From Tetrahymena elliotti 4EA (taxonomy: Eukaryota; Ciliophora; Oligohymenophorea; Hymenostomatida; Tetrahymenidae): DNA of 64,000 bases. Positions 52,707 through 64,000 of the stretch are shown here, piece by piece; within the stretch, counting starts at the first letter, position 1, and each line of letters opens with the position of its first letter. The stretch covers positions 680,389 to 744,388 of the forward strand of contig JH720307.1 in the NCBI GenBank assembly GCA_000231825.2, read 5' to 3'. The notes beneath the pieces are model-generated. The model saw only the letters and a program-made list of their open reading frames with translations, made no database searches and was not told the DNA's origin. The position numbers and the translations under genes were made by a program.

Positions 52707-53398
52707 GATGAAAGTCTTATCATAAACAAATAAAATATTAAAGCAGAAAAAGCCTAAATTTTAATAACTAGATTATAATAAAGTTGAATTTAAACAAATA
52801 AAAAAAGTGATTTTATATTTATTATTTTGTAAAAACTTTTGTATTAAAAGTATCAAAACTAAAATTAATTTTTAAATCAATTCATATGTTTGCTATTTAA
52901 CAACAAAATATTATTTTAATATTCTTTATTTTCTACTTTTAGATAGTCATTCTAAAAATAGCGGATATAAATATTAAAAAGAGATGAAAAGTTTTAGCTT
53001 AGCTTAATCTTAAAATTAATTTTCGTTCATTCTAAAATGTTAAAAAATGAATTAGAAATAAGATTTTAATTTAAAATTATTAAATTTGTAAATTAATTAT
53101 TTTAATTTCTGGTTTTAATTTTAAGCTATTTCAAAATAATTAAATACTATCAGGGTGAAGAAGATAATTTAGTTTGATATATTTTTATTGAATTTATTAA
53201 TTTAACACACACAAATAATTTAAAAATAAATAATTTTATATTAATTATTTTTTATAGAAATTTTATAAGGGAGTAAGCATGATTTTTAAAATGACTGCTA
53301 TTCATATTATCTTATTAAGTTTTTAGTTTAACTAAAAGATCTAATTACAATAAAATGGCATTTATTTTTTATTTTTATAAAATTAATTAAAAATTTAA
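52707..53398. other. Intergenic DNA between convergent genes
   Basis: About 690 nt of AT-rich sequence between facing stop codons. I see no gene, repeat array or notable structure. Confidence 0.5.
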
Positions 53399-55357
53399 TC
53401 AAGAAAGAATATCATTTATCATGTTTTTAATATCAAGTAAGGTTTTTTCCTCTTCATTCTATTTAGTTTGTTAATTTTTATCAATATTTTCTAAAAATTA
53501 TTTTTTGTTTGTACTTTTATGTCTTTTTTCTTTGTTGAATCCACTTTTTAAGCGAATACTTGGGGCATTATTAGGTAATTTTAGTTGTAATTCAGTTTCT
53601 GCATTTGAATAAGATTGTGGTCTCCATTTATTTTAAGTCTGACTAACAGCAAATTTATTGTTACTTTTAAATTCTTTATTAAAAATTTAACTATTTTAAA
53701 CTAATCCATTAGTTATTTTCTAATTCATCACAATTAATTCCCCCTAATTTATTCTTAACTTAGTAAAAGGTAATATCTATTCATCTTTATCACTATTTTG
53801 TAATGGCATATTACTTTTTAAATTAAATTTATGTTTACTTTATGTTCCCTCTTACAAATTCTCACTGTTTTAAAATTAAAAATCTTAAAATTCAGGAGGA
53901 GCATTATATTAATTAAAACCAGGTTATTTTTGACCATAATAAACTTAATATCCTTCTTCCTAAGCTGTCAAAAAAGGATTTGAATAAAATTAATTTTGAG
54001 TTTGTTAGAAATTATCTTGGCTATTTGTATGAAGAGGATAAAAATCATTAGTATTCTTTTATTTATACTGAGTAGATTTTTAAAGCTTTTTTACTTCTTT
54101 TACAATTGATTTATGTTTAAAAAATCCAGTTGTTATCAGCTTCGAAACTTATCTTCTAACTTCGTTGTCTTAATTTGGGTTCGTATTAAAAACTAAGTTT
54201 TCTTTCCATAAGTTTTACCCTTCTTCAAAGTTAATTATAAACTCAGTTAATAACTACATTTAGCACATCTGATCATTACACATTATCCTTCCAGTTCCAC
54301 TCTCATAAAGCTCTACATAAACAGGAGAGTTACAGCATTTACTGAAAGGGACACTTTCAGAGTCTTTAAAAAATAAATTAAATTACTCCTTAATATTTAT
54401 AACAGTATAAAAAGAAAATGTATCTATTTACCTGAAAAGAAAATTAAATAATTCTAAGTAATCTCATGTTAGCATATCAATATGTTAAACAGAAAGAAAT
54501 TCAATTCATGAAATAGCTTTTAAATGATTTGATAAATTAGATTCAAACGATAATCATCAGGTGGAAGAGCTTTTATTTACTTAGGGAACTTAACTAGTTT
54601 TTTAAAAATATATTGTCACATAACACTTAATAATTTAGAATAAATTTAATAAACTCATTCAAAATGGTTACTTTCTTTAAGTAGACTTCTCAAAGATGCT
54701 ATTTTTATCATAAAATGAATAATTATTGTTTAAATAACACTCAATTTTCATTAAAAATTATACTTTTTGCATAATATATTCCAGGATATACTTCTGATTC
54801 AACTAAATTAAAATCTAAAAAGTTTTTTTCTTGATATTTAGTAGATGTTGTAGTAGTTGGTCTTCCCAACTAAGTATGTTGGCTAGCTTTTTATGTAACA
54901 CTGTAAGTAGCTGTTTTTGGTTTGAGCTATTTAGTTAAAATAAATCCTTGACATTTTGTATTTATACTTTCTTGTTTTACTTAATTTTTAACTATAAATT
55001 GATTTGTAGCACCAGTTGTTGTTTAAGGATATTGGACTCCTCCAGTTGTAATTGGTCTTGATCTTTATTGAAATATTTATTATAATAACTATGCTTCTTA
55101 ATTCAAAGGAGAAAGTGCTTTTGATAAAAAGTTTCCTTTATATATTGTCCCCTATTTATTCTTCTAAGGATTAGCAGTTGAAGATCTAAAAAAAAATTAA
55201 TTTTAAAATAATTTAGATTTAATAATAAATAAAATATGTTTTATTAGTTAACGTAAAAATAAAATAATTTTTGTCTTGTTTACCTTGTTTCTGAATTGTG
55301 AGAATAAACATTATGCGAAAGAGGACGCAGCTTTTATTTGAATATGTCTTGAGACAT
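53399..55357 (-). CDS. Unrecognised protein with paired cysteines and a 27-nt microexon, 552 aa
   Basis: Five exons (introns 55186-55283, 54699-54763, 54594-54671, 54432-54490) give 552 residues. Exon 3 (54672-54698) is only 27 nt, encoding the core of SLRSLLKE. The conserved-looking block spans exons 2-5: VYPGIYYAK, SLRSLLKEIKFPKQIKALPP, YRLNLIYQIIQKLFHELNFF and INIKEQFNLFFKDSE. It runs into a possible metal-binding patch with four cysteines (SKCCNSPVYVEL, RIMCNDQMCQM). The rest is Q/N/S-rich. I cannot assign a family. The N terminus (KLRPLSHNVYSHN) has a short RPLSH segment of unknown meaning. Splices were fixed by frame continuity; the total is a multiple of three. Confidence 0.78.
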
Positions 55358-56124
55358 TTACCTAATAATTTATCTATTAAACTGTTTGTTTGGTAAATCC
55401 AAAATTGTTGCTTTGAAAATTTATTAATTAATTAGTTTTTTATATGAAGCTGGAAATAATTAACAAATTAATGTATATCTTAATTAATTAGTTTATTAAC
55501 AATTTAATTCATTGATTGATTGAGTGTATAATATTTACTTCTATTTTAAATCTTTTCTAAACACCATTCTTTTCTTATAAATTAAAATGCTTGTTTACAT
55601 GAATAATTGGTTTATTTTTTGATGATGATGAAGAAGTAAAGGTTATTATAATTTGTAACTTTATTCTAATTATTAAAGTTTAAGTTTTTTTTTCCCCTTA
55701 TTTCAAAAAAATTCAAGCTATTTATTTATGCTGAAATATTTTAATTAAAATTTTAAAAAACTAAAAAAAATATTTTTAATTTAGCGTGATTATAAGGATT
55801 TAATATTAAATATTTGGATTAATATAATTTAAAAGGGATTTATGAAATAAATAATAAACTTATAATTGAATTGAGGATTACTGATTACTATAATTCCTGT
55901 GAACTGATTTAAAAGTAGAAAAAGAAAGATATGTATCTTGTTGTGTTAAATGGAAAGCCTATTTATTGAAGTAAGAATAATCAAGAAAACTCTTTTAGAA
56001 AATAGAAGCACCTAATCAAATAATTAATTAATCTATCAAATTGATTCTGAATAAAAATTTATATTAAGATTAAATATATATATCAGTAGCAGTAGCATAA
56101 AATCTATTTTATAGTAATTTTACA
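55358..56124. other. Divergent intergenic DNA
   Basis: About 770 nt between two divergent starts, so it should hold both promoters. No coding stretch or repeat was recognised; TA-rich tracts dominate. Confidence 0.5.
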
Positions 56125-56847
56125 ATGAGCTCTCAAGATAGTAAAATAAGTGACGAAGAGTTTGAAAGAAGATTAAATGCAAAAAGTTATAATTCATCAT
56201 ACAGAGGCTAAGATGAGTTAAATACATAAAAAGATAAATATATGGATGATTATTTCAGAAGCTAGAGATAATAAAGTGGATAAGTTCTTCTGAATGAAAT
56301 AAAAGAATTCGAAGAATAAAAATAAATATAAGGTTTTTCATAATAGTAGAATGGAGTTATTCCAGCATAACCAACTAATTTACCCAACAGCTAGCAAAGC
56401 AAATTCTTTAGTGAAACTAAAATTTTATTCCCAAAAGAATTGAAATTTGAAAACTTCTTAAACGATAAGTATTCATCTTTCTACTATTTCTCGCATCATC
56501 CAAAAACAAGTATGAAATTTGAAGTAAGTGATGTAGATACTTCTGATAGATTATTAAAATCAAGGAATACAGGATATCTCACCACTTGGCTTTCAATTTC
56601 TCTTATTTCCTACTATATGACCAAATATCTTAAATACTCCAATATACCTTGGGGTATTACTTATAAATTTACTTTCATTGGATTCTTAGCTAAATACTTA
56701 TTCTTTCCATCAGTAATATCTAGTACTATAGATAAATATTTCTTGGGTCCTCCATTTGAAAGAAGGTTAGATCAAATAATTTAAAAATACCCAATATCCT
56801 AGGATCCCATATTTAGAGAAGTTTTTGAATCATAACAAAAGAAATGA
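56125..56847 (+). CDS. Small membrane protein with two hydrophobic helices, 240 aa
   Basis: One intronless frame from ATG at 56125 to TGA at 56845. The first ~105 residues are Q/S/E-rich and soluble. The rest is compact and well conserved in appearance: KFENFLNDKYSSFYYFSHHP, then two likely helices (YLTTWLSISLISYYMTKYL and FTFIGFLAKYLFFPSVIS). It ends IDKYFLGPPFERRLDQII and a charged tail. There is no signal peptide, so the N terminus is probably cytosolic. I do not recognise the family; the hairpin-like double helix could fit an organelle membrane protein. It has noticeably more C-ending codons than its flanks. Confidence 0.8.
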
Positions 56848-57881
56848 ATACTCAAAAAAAAAACACATTAAAATTAGTTTTTATATTTATTCCATTCGTT
56901 TATGCCTGACCCTATATGTTAACTGTATCAACACTGTTTTAATATTCATTCAAAATTTATTATTTAATTTTAATTTAAAAAGAATTCATGTTAAATTTTT
57001 TTATTGAATGTCTAATGAAATAGGTTTTATTTAAACTTTAATGATTCTAAATAAACAAATTTTCATTTCAAAAAAGATTATTGAATCAAATATTAAAATA
57101 TGAATCTCCTATTTTTTTTACTTACTTTATTATTTTAAAATAGTGAAATGTGTTTTAAAAACTTTTTTTCACTTTTTTTGTGACAAAAGTGCAGCAAACT
57201 AAAATTTGTTTAAACATTTTTAATATAATTATTTATTTTTCTTTTAAAATAATAAAGTGAGTAAGTTATGTATTTTATGTTATTTTATTAGGAAAGGGAA
57301 AGTTATATAATTATGGAGAACGATTATTAAGTATTAAAAATTTTATGATACTTACTAAAAACAAAAAAATAAAATTATCTCTCACATTAAAAATCCTTAT
57401 TCTTGGTTGATTTAACAAAATATGCTTATTCTAATAACGCTAACAATAGTTGATGCAACTATTAACTATTGTATCTATCATATTATTAATTATTCTAATA
57501 GTTTTACAAGTAATTAAAAGGATAGTAATGTATATTGAAAAAAGAATAATCATGTTGATTTAGAATTATGAATTCTAAAAATGAGTCAAAAATATTTTTG
57601 ATTCGTAGAAGATAATGATCCTTATTTAATTATAAAAATATTTTATTAATTTTAAGAAAGAATAAATAGATAAAGATTCTTAGTAATTACTTGTTCAAAA
57701 AAAATGTATGAAATAAAAGTATTTTATCATTAATTGTTACTAAAAAAGAAGAGTAAATGTTTCTCTTTGAAAATTAGTTTTATAAAGATCAAAATTAAAT
57801 AATAAATATATCCAAAATTTATTTAATATTAAAATAATCAGAAAAAGATAAAAAAATATTACATTGTTAGATTAATAAAAA
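56848..57881. other. Intergenic DNA upstream of the eIF4G-N-like gene
   Basis: AT-rich, with a small inverted repeat near 57446-57470 (AATAGTT, short loop, AACTATT). No coding segment or RNA gene was identified. The promoter of the short paralogue starting at 57882 should be at the right end. Confidence 0.5.
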
Positions 57882-58388
57882 ATGGACTCTGAAAATAATA
57901 AAATTTCTACTGAATTTTAAAAAGATTCATAATAACCAACTCTTTAAATAACTAGTAGTGCTCCTTTATTGTAACAAACAAAACAACAAAGACTTAAAGG
58001 AAATGTGGACAATCCATTTGGATATCCGTCTTAAAATTAACAAGATATCCCTGAATTAAATTATGATCATATTCCCCCATATTAAAAGATATATAAAAAG
58101 ATGCAACTAGAGTCTTTCTTTGAGAAACTAAAAGAACTAGCTCATGATATCATGCAAAATTAATAGTAATCATCTGGCTTTTAAATCAATAGATTTTTTT
58201 TTAATAAAAATTTAAATCAATAAAGTAGCTTTTAAAATAATATAAACTGTTGCTCTTAATAATAGAATAATGTATAAAGTTTGAATTTCTTCAATATCGA
58301 AATTGATGATAATATTGATTATGATGCTATGTAATAGCAAATAAGAGATTTGAAAGAGAATAAAATAATAAAAAAAGCAAACAAATGA
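57882..58388 (+). CDS. Short paralogue of the eIF4G N-terminal region, 168 aa
   Basis: A single frame of 168 residues. It aligns with the start of the eIF4G-like protein encoded 540 nt downstream: QKDSQQPTLQITSSAP here, QKDQQQPPVQVTSSAP there, at the same residue numbers (13-28). A second shared block is FFEKLKELAHDIMQ (79-92) against IFEKLKELKDDIMQ (187-200). The intervening linker is shorter and unrelated. After the second block it becomes Q/N-rich and ends with IRDLKENKIIKKANK, with no MIF4G or MA3 domain. It is most simply a tandem duplicate of the eIF4G 5' end that kept two short motifs. It may be a functional short protein or a decaying copy; its frame is intact. Confidence 0.7.
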
Positions 58389-58930
58389 ATACAATTAGAA
58401 ACTAAACTTTTTTCCATTTTTATCTAATAATCTACTAAATTTAATCATGGGGGCTTTATATAAATTAAAATTTTATAAAAATAGAAAGCAACACATAATT
58501 TCGTTAAAATTGAATTATTAAATTTGTGTTTTTGTTTTGAAAATTAATAAAATATTTTATTCAAGATTGACATTTTTTTAAAAAAAATGGCTTGCTTACT
58601 TAAAGAAATACTAAGAGAATAGATTGATGAATATTTAAGTAATTCCTGATTTGTTGTAAATAAATAAATAATTAAATAAGAATATTTTTTCTGCATCAAT
58701 ATTTAAGTTTTTAATTAAAAATAAAATATGTTGGTTTTTGTTTATTTAGAATACTGAATAAAGTTTAAAAATTGTGATAGAAGAATAAAGATTTTTTCTC
58801 TTAATTAATTAGGAAAATATTGTATAAAATCAAATAATATATATAATGCAAATTCGTCTACCTTTTAAATAATCATTTAAAAATCAAAAAATAAATTAAA
58901 CAAACATTTTGAATTGTAAAAGATTAAAAG
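58389..58930. other. Intergenic DNA between the eIF4G-N copy and eIF4G
   Basis: About 540 nt, AT-rich, between two tandem related genes. I see no coding stretch. If the pair arose by tandem duplication this spacer should resemble the region upstream of 57882; by eye no long match stands out. Confidence 0.5.
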
Positions 58931-61900
58931 ATGAGCACAAAAAACTAAATAATTTCAACTTAACCTTAAAAAGATTAATAGCAGCCACCAGTTTAGGTAA
59001 CTAGCAGTGCTCCTATAGTGAAGCCAAAAAAAGCACTAAAACTTATCCAAAATAATAATAATAATGTGACTATAATTTCAAACCTTCAATAAAATGGAAT
59101 TGATAATTATAGTTCTCCAAGTAATAATATGAATTATAATAGTTAGGTTCCACCAAATAATTTAAATCCAATGAATATTAGTAATTACAGTAACTATAAT
59201 CCCCAATAAATCTAGTATAATGGCTAGATATAACACTAGGGCTTACCACATGGATACCAATATTAAAATTAGCACAATATTTCTTATGCTAATAATTTTT
59301 AGCCATTTCAATAATAGTAGTAATAATAATAGATGCAACCATAGATATATGTATAATAACAATTCTAGTAGCAATACAAATCATATAAAAATATGTAAAA
59401 AAGTAATATCACATTGGTAACTACATCTAATAATGCCGCAACTCCTTAAAATACTCCTTCAATTCATAAAATGGATCAAAATATTCCTATCTTTGAGAAA
59501 CTAAAAGAACTAAAAGATGATATTATGCAAACTAATTAATAAAATCCTTAAAAAAATACATAAATAACTCCAAATTCTTGCCTTCTTTAAGGCATAAATT
59601 AACACTAAGTCTTCTTCTAAAAGGACTTTTCTAAGTAATATAATGTATATAGTATGTAACAAAATTAATAGCAAGTTGGTGGAAATGTGACAATGTAAGA
59701 AAGTTTCCATAATTAAAACAATTAAACAGAAGATGAACAATTGAAGTAATAGTAAATAGAATAAGAAAATGCCAATAGAATAAAAAAGTAGGAGGAAGAG
59801 GAAAGACAGAGATAAGAATAAGAAGAAAAATAAAAAAAATTAGAAGAAGAAAGGAGAGAACTCCAAAAAAAGCTTGAAGAAGAGAAACGTTTGGAAGAAG
59901 AAAAAAGATAAGAAGAAGAAAAACGTTTAGAAGAAGAAAGGAAAAAGTAAGAAGAGTAGGAAAGAGAAAGATTAGCAAAGTTGCTTGAAGAAAGAAAGAG
60001 ACCTACTTTTGAAAGACTATCAAAATATTTAGAAGTATTTCTTTGTTTTTTTTCTCTTTAAAATTTTTTACATTTATTCCCTCCCTCCCTATTCATTATT
60101 AAAATCTATTATTTATATATTTTTTAAGGCTATATATAAACAAACTATTGAGATTATTTATGAAGATGAGATAGATGATGAATTAAGAAAGGATGTTGAC
60201 AAATTTGAAGAAAGAAAAATCTCTGCAGAAAATAGCAAACCTGAAAAACAATAACCTACCACTGTTAGACCAGTTTAATTACCTAATTAGCCCATAAGAG
60301 GAAACCAAACATACCCTAGTACTAAAAATAATGACAATAATTATAGTATTATCTAACGTAAAGAATTGGATCAAGATGAGGTAAATTAAATATTCATCAT
60401 TATTTCCACATTTTTACAAGAGTATTTCATAAATTTTTTTTTTTTGAATAGCTTGCTCTTAAGTAGTCAGCTGAACGTGGATGGCTGAAATAACAAAATT
60501 AAGTTAATGAAGAATAGCAAAAATTAAAAGATATCAAGAGATTGACTAACATTTTAACTTATGATAACTTTGATAAAGTTAAAGTTGAATTCTTTAAGTA
60601 CGCTTCTGACAACACTTCGTGTTTAAATGCAACAAGCACTATTTGTAAAGAAGTTATTGCAAAGATTATGGAAAAAGCTATTACAGAAATGAAATATACA
60701 GCATTGTATGGTTAACTATGCAAATACTTAAATGAAGAACTCAAAAAAGGCGGTGACTCTTCAGATAAAACTTAAACTTTACAAAATGTTTTCAAATCAA
60801 ATTTTTTAAACTAAATTTAACAAAAATTCGAAAATGCACATTCAGTTCTTTAATCTAAGAGTAAATTTGTTTAATTTTTAGTTATTTTATTAACTATTAG
60901 GCATATCTTTGAAAAAACAAAAGTTTACTATCTTTTTAAATATTATAACATTAGTTTTACCCATATTTCCAGTCAGATTTTATTCTAAAATTTAATTTTT
61001 TTTTAAAAAAGAGTTACTTATTGACATGACTGAAGAAGAAAGAAAGGATTTCCATTCTTAGAGAAAGAAAAGAATTATTTTGTGTAATAAAAATAAAGAT
61101 AAAGTTTGGTATTTTTTTTTTATATTTCATTATTATTAATAATAGTGGTTAAGTTTATTGGTGAGCTTTTTATCCTTAAAGTTATTAACTAGTAAGTTAT
61201 TAAGATTGTTGTTTCTGAGTTCTTCACTAAGCACTTCAAGCATAAGGATGAATTAAACCTTAAAGAAACTGATGAAACATATATTCATCATGATGATTTT
61301 GTTCAAGGAATCATAGAACTTTACGAAATCAGTATTCTATTTTTGTTTACTATTTTTTCAATTCGTAACTCTAATTCAAAAATTAAAATAAAGCTGGACC
61401 TATTTTGGATAATAGTATTGGTTCTAAGAAAGAGAAAAAAACAGATTAAAGTGTAATTGATGAAATCAACAAATATATTCTTGAAAATAAGACTGTGAGC
61501 TCAAAATATTTTAGTGAATTTGAATACATTAGTTTTAGTGATATGATGTCTATGTAATTTAATTAATTAATTTTAATTTAGTACTAATTTTTGATCATTT
61601 TAAAATAGTTTAGATAATTACAAAAAAAATGGAAATGTTTCTCCTATCATTAAAGCTCTCATTTAGAATTTAGTTGAAAGAAAAAATAATGGTTGGTAAG
61701 AAAGACTTTACTAAAAGGAAAAGCCAAAAACAAAATAAGAAATTAAGCTAGAACACGAAAAGGACTTGCAATAAAGAGCAGAGGAAGTTTTACTTTTTAC
61801 TTAGTAGAATAAAGGAAACTTATCATACAATAATTAGTCAAGATATGGAAACTCAACTATGATAACTACAGTAGCAGCCAAGAAACAAATGACACAAAGA

Positions 61901-62709
61901 GGTTATAGTAATAGAGGTAATATAATTTTTAAGATCACATCAAAATAAAAAATTACTTTTTTTTAAAAATAATAGATTAAAGTAAAAAGAATGAAAACAT
62001 AGATGATGTTGATGAAGATGAATAGGAATCCTAAAAGAAAAATACTGATTAAGCTTATAAAGAATTATTTGGAACTATGCCTTCATAACCTTAACCATAA
62101 AAAATAGATTACTAATCGAGAGTTAAGGATATTTATTTGAATTTAGACTTCGAATAATTGGAATCATCTTAAAAGAGTGTAGAAGAATTATTATCCTAAG
62201 ACAAGATATCTGTCTTAACTTATCTAATTATGTTATCTTACACAGAAAAAAAAGAATAAAACATGAAAAGAGCTAATTTCTTAAGCGGTTTAATCAAAAA
62301 AAAGCTTTTTACTTCAGATGAAGTCACAAATACCTTAAATTAAATTTCTGGCACTACACAAAAAGAAGCTTGCGACTATCCTGATGTTTATAAATGTCTT
62401 TGTATTATTATTGAAGCTCTCATAGATAGCTTCTCTGATCAATTTAGTCTTGAAAAAATAGAAATGTAATTAACTGGCGATGAAGATGATGACTTTGATA
62501 TCCTTTTATTCTTTGAGTTACTCTTCAAAGAATTAGTAAAGTCTCTCAAAGAAAGAGTAAAATTTTTTAAATAAAATTACATCAATTATTTATTTAATAA
62601 AATTTAGGGTAACAACTTAGATTCAGTTAAAGCATCAATAAAAAAAATCTATTAAAATGCTAAATTACCTAATGATAAACTTGAAGAATACATTTCAAGG
62701 TTATTCTGA
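58931..62709 (+). CDS. eIF4G-like translation initiation scaffold (MIF4G and MA3-like)
   Basis: Nine exons (introns 60035-60128, 60381-60451, 60861-61011, 61084-61145, 61332-61393, 61554-61608, 61917-61975, 62557-62607) give 1,057 residues. The N terminus is N/Q-rich with two short motifs shared with the upstream paralogue. A long single-helix-like E/K/R/Q stretch (59760-59990) follows. The MIF4G domain spans roughly residues 460-720: LTNILTYDNFDKVKVEFFK, IMEKAITEMKYTALYGQLCK and the hallmark KFIGELFILKV. A helical C-terminal domain (about 890-1057; LTYLIMLSYTEKKEQNMKRA, ELLFKELVKSLKER) resembles MA3. eIF4G links the cap-binding protein eIF4E, the helicase eIF4A and the ribosome. No canonical YxxxxL eIF4E-binding motif stood out. 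The donor at 61084 was chosen to fit the conserved spacing. Confidence 0.9.
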
Positions 62710-63588
62710 AAATTTGAAAGTTCCTATGCATAAGAATGATTTAAACATAACTAAAAATTCATATTTATTTATACATTTATTTTAATCAAATTATTAAGAT
62801 TTCAAAATGAAATCTAATATGTAACTTATATTTCTCTAAATCAATCTGCCTCTTTACAAATATTTTTTTAATATTAGCTACTCATATTTCAATATTCTAA
62901 TTTTCAAGAATAAAAATACTATTTGATCACTATTATTTTCCTTTAAATAAGTTACTTCTTTTATTTTTAAATTAAAAAAAAATCATACATAATTTTAATT
63001 ATCAATCAATCTATCAAAAAAAAAACTTTTTCTAAAATAAAAATACTTTGTGAAAATATTTCTTTATTTATTTCATAATTTTTCTTTGATTCAAATATTT
63101 AATTTTACAATTTTTATCATTTAAATTTGTTACTAAACTATTGTTGTTGTTTAGTGTATAAAATCTAAACTGGGATTTTTTTTGATGAAATCTATCTTTT
63201 CTAAAAATTTTTCAAACACTCTATTTTTTTTTTCTATTTATTTAAAAATGAAAGAGGTTTCTTTTTTATTCTATTAAATTATAAAATGTAATAAAATATT
63301 TTAAAAAAGAATTAAATCTGCTTTATTTAATTCCTTAATTTTTATATTTTTGTTGTATTACTTTTTATTAAAATATCTTTTTTACTATTAATTTCAAATT
63401 TGTTCTTATATAATTATTGTTGAGATATAAAAAAATATAAATATAAGAAATTAGAAATTATTTTTATAAAATATCAATTTTTCTATTTACATGCAATTTT
63501 TTCAGATATTTTACAATATTTATTAAAATATTTCTTTTTTATTTTATAATTTAATTATTCTTTAAATCAAAAATCTTTATTATTTTTA
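62710..63588. other. Intergenic DNA between convergent genes
   Basis: Nearly pure A/T sequence with many homopolymer runs, between facing stop codons. No gene, repeat array or notable hairpin was found. Confidence 0.55.
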
Positions 63589-64000
63589 TCATAAAAATTC
63601 ATTATTGTTGTTTAGCATATCCATTTCCCCTAGTATTAATTATGTAAATTCCATAAAATGTTAGTTAGTTTTCATTTCATTATTTAACTCCCACAACCTG
63701 CTTCTTGCGTTATCAATTTTTAAAAGTGTTTCTCTCAGTTTACATGATTGTAGAATTTTTTTTAACTTTAAACTTTTTTCTATTTTTTAGATTGTTAAAC
63801 AATTTTCTTTGGCCACAAAAAAATATTACTTAATTGCTCTAATTTAGACTTAGGAACTCTTAGATCTTCATCTTCTACATAGTTTGATTTATGTATTGGG
63901 TCCATGTCTTAACTAATTGGTTCAATCTATTGCTTTTCTTATTTATAATCTTCACATTTATGTGTTTTAAAGCAACCTAATCCACAACTTTAAAAATAAT
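63589..64000 (-). CDS. Zinc-finger HIT protein, ZNHIT3-like, 3' part only
   Basis: The gene enters from the right edge and ends at TGA 63589; its 5' end is outside the window. The edge encodes the second half of a HIT-type zinc finger (SCGLGCFKTHKCEDY, with a C-x3-C-x4-H-x-C pattern). An acidic linker follows (VEDEDLRVPKSKLEQL), then a helical C-terminal domain (KKILQSCKLRETLLKIDNAR, QHFMEFTQLILGEMDMLN). A 50-nt intron lies at 63780-63829. Finger plus LKNL-type helical C terminus match ZNHIT3, which in yeast (Hit1) and humans helps assemble box C/D snoRNPs together with NUFIP1/Rsa1. Family assignment is good for the finger; the specific orthology is an inference from the C-terminal half. Confidence 0.68.

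Noticed and set aside
59510..59978. Minus-strand hydrophobic ORFs opposite 59510-59980
   Set aside because: They are the antisense of the E/K/R/Q-rich helix of the eIF4G-like gene, which naturally reads as leucine/phenylalanine-rich on the other strand.

Overview
The window looks like macronuclear DNA of an oligohymenophorean ciliate, most probably Tetrahymena or a close relative. It is extremely AT-rich. The long reading frames only make sense if TAA and TAG are read as glutamine and TGA is the only stop, and every gene model here ends in TGA. Introns are GT...AG, AT-rich and mostly 43-65 nt, with a few of 80-480 nt. Nothing prokaryotic, viral or transposon-like was recognised, and I found no tRNA or rRNA gene and no telomere. 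All models were spliced by hand; each complete multi-exon model sums to a multiple of three, which is an internal check but not proof.

Layout. At 1832-12306 (+) lies a giant 3,211-residue surface membrane protein. It is followed by an unrecognised Q-rich protein at 12569-14120 (-), a probable small spliced gene at 15151-15989 (+), an intronless MATE exporter at 16744-18243 (+), a tiny two-exon gene at 19089-19455 (+), a ULK/Atg1-like kinase at 20215-22055 (-), and a 1,408-residue asparagine/glutamine-rich protein at 23501-27785 (-). A possible small gene sits at 28608-28919 (-). Next come a WDR20-like propeller protein at 30078-32153 (+), a B-box plus kelch protein at 32532-35121 (-), a TM7SF3/DUF4203-like seven-helix protein at 36429-38865 (+), a Q/N-rich coiled-coil protein at 39933-43120 (+) and a nine-exon coiled-coil protein at 43758-45284 (-).

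The right third holds the AP-4 epsilon adaptor subunit at 46672-50123 (+), a possible small ORF at 50387-50659 (+), a TCAIM-like (DUF4460/DUF4461) mitochondrial protein at 50763-52706 (+), an unrecognised protein with a 27-nt microexon at 53399-55357 (-), a small two-helix membrane protein at 56125-56847 (+), a short paralogue of the eIF4G N terminus at 57882-58388 (+), an eIF4G-like factor at 58931-62709 (+), and the 3' part of a zinc-finger HIT (ZNHIT3-like) gene running off the right edge from 63589 (-).

The genes are single transcription units in mixed orientation, with no operon-like clustering. Functions range over vesicle traffic (AP-4), translation initiation (eIF4G), signalling (kinase, WDR20-like) and membranes (giant surface protein, MATE, TM7SF3-like). 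The clearest local relationship is the tandem pair of eIF4G and its truncated upstream copy. The gaps between genes are strongly AT-rich; where something stands out in them it is listed.
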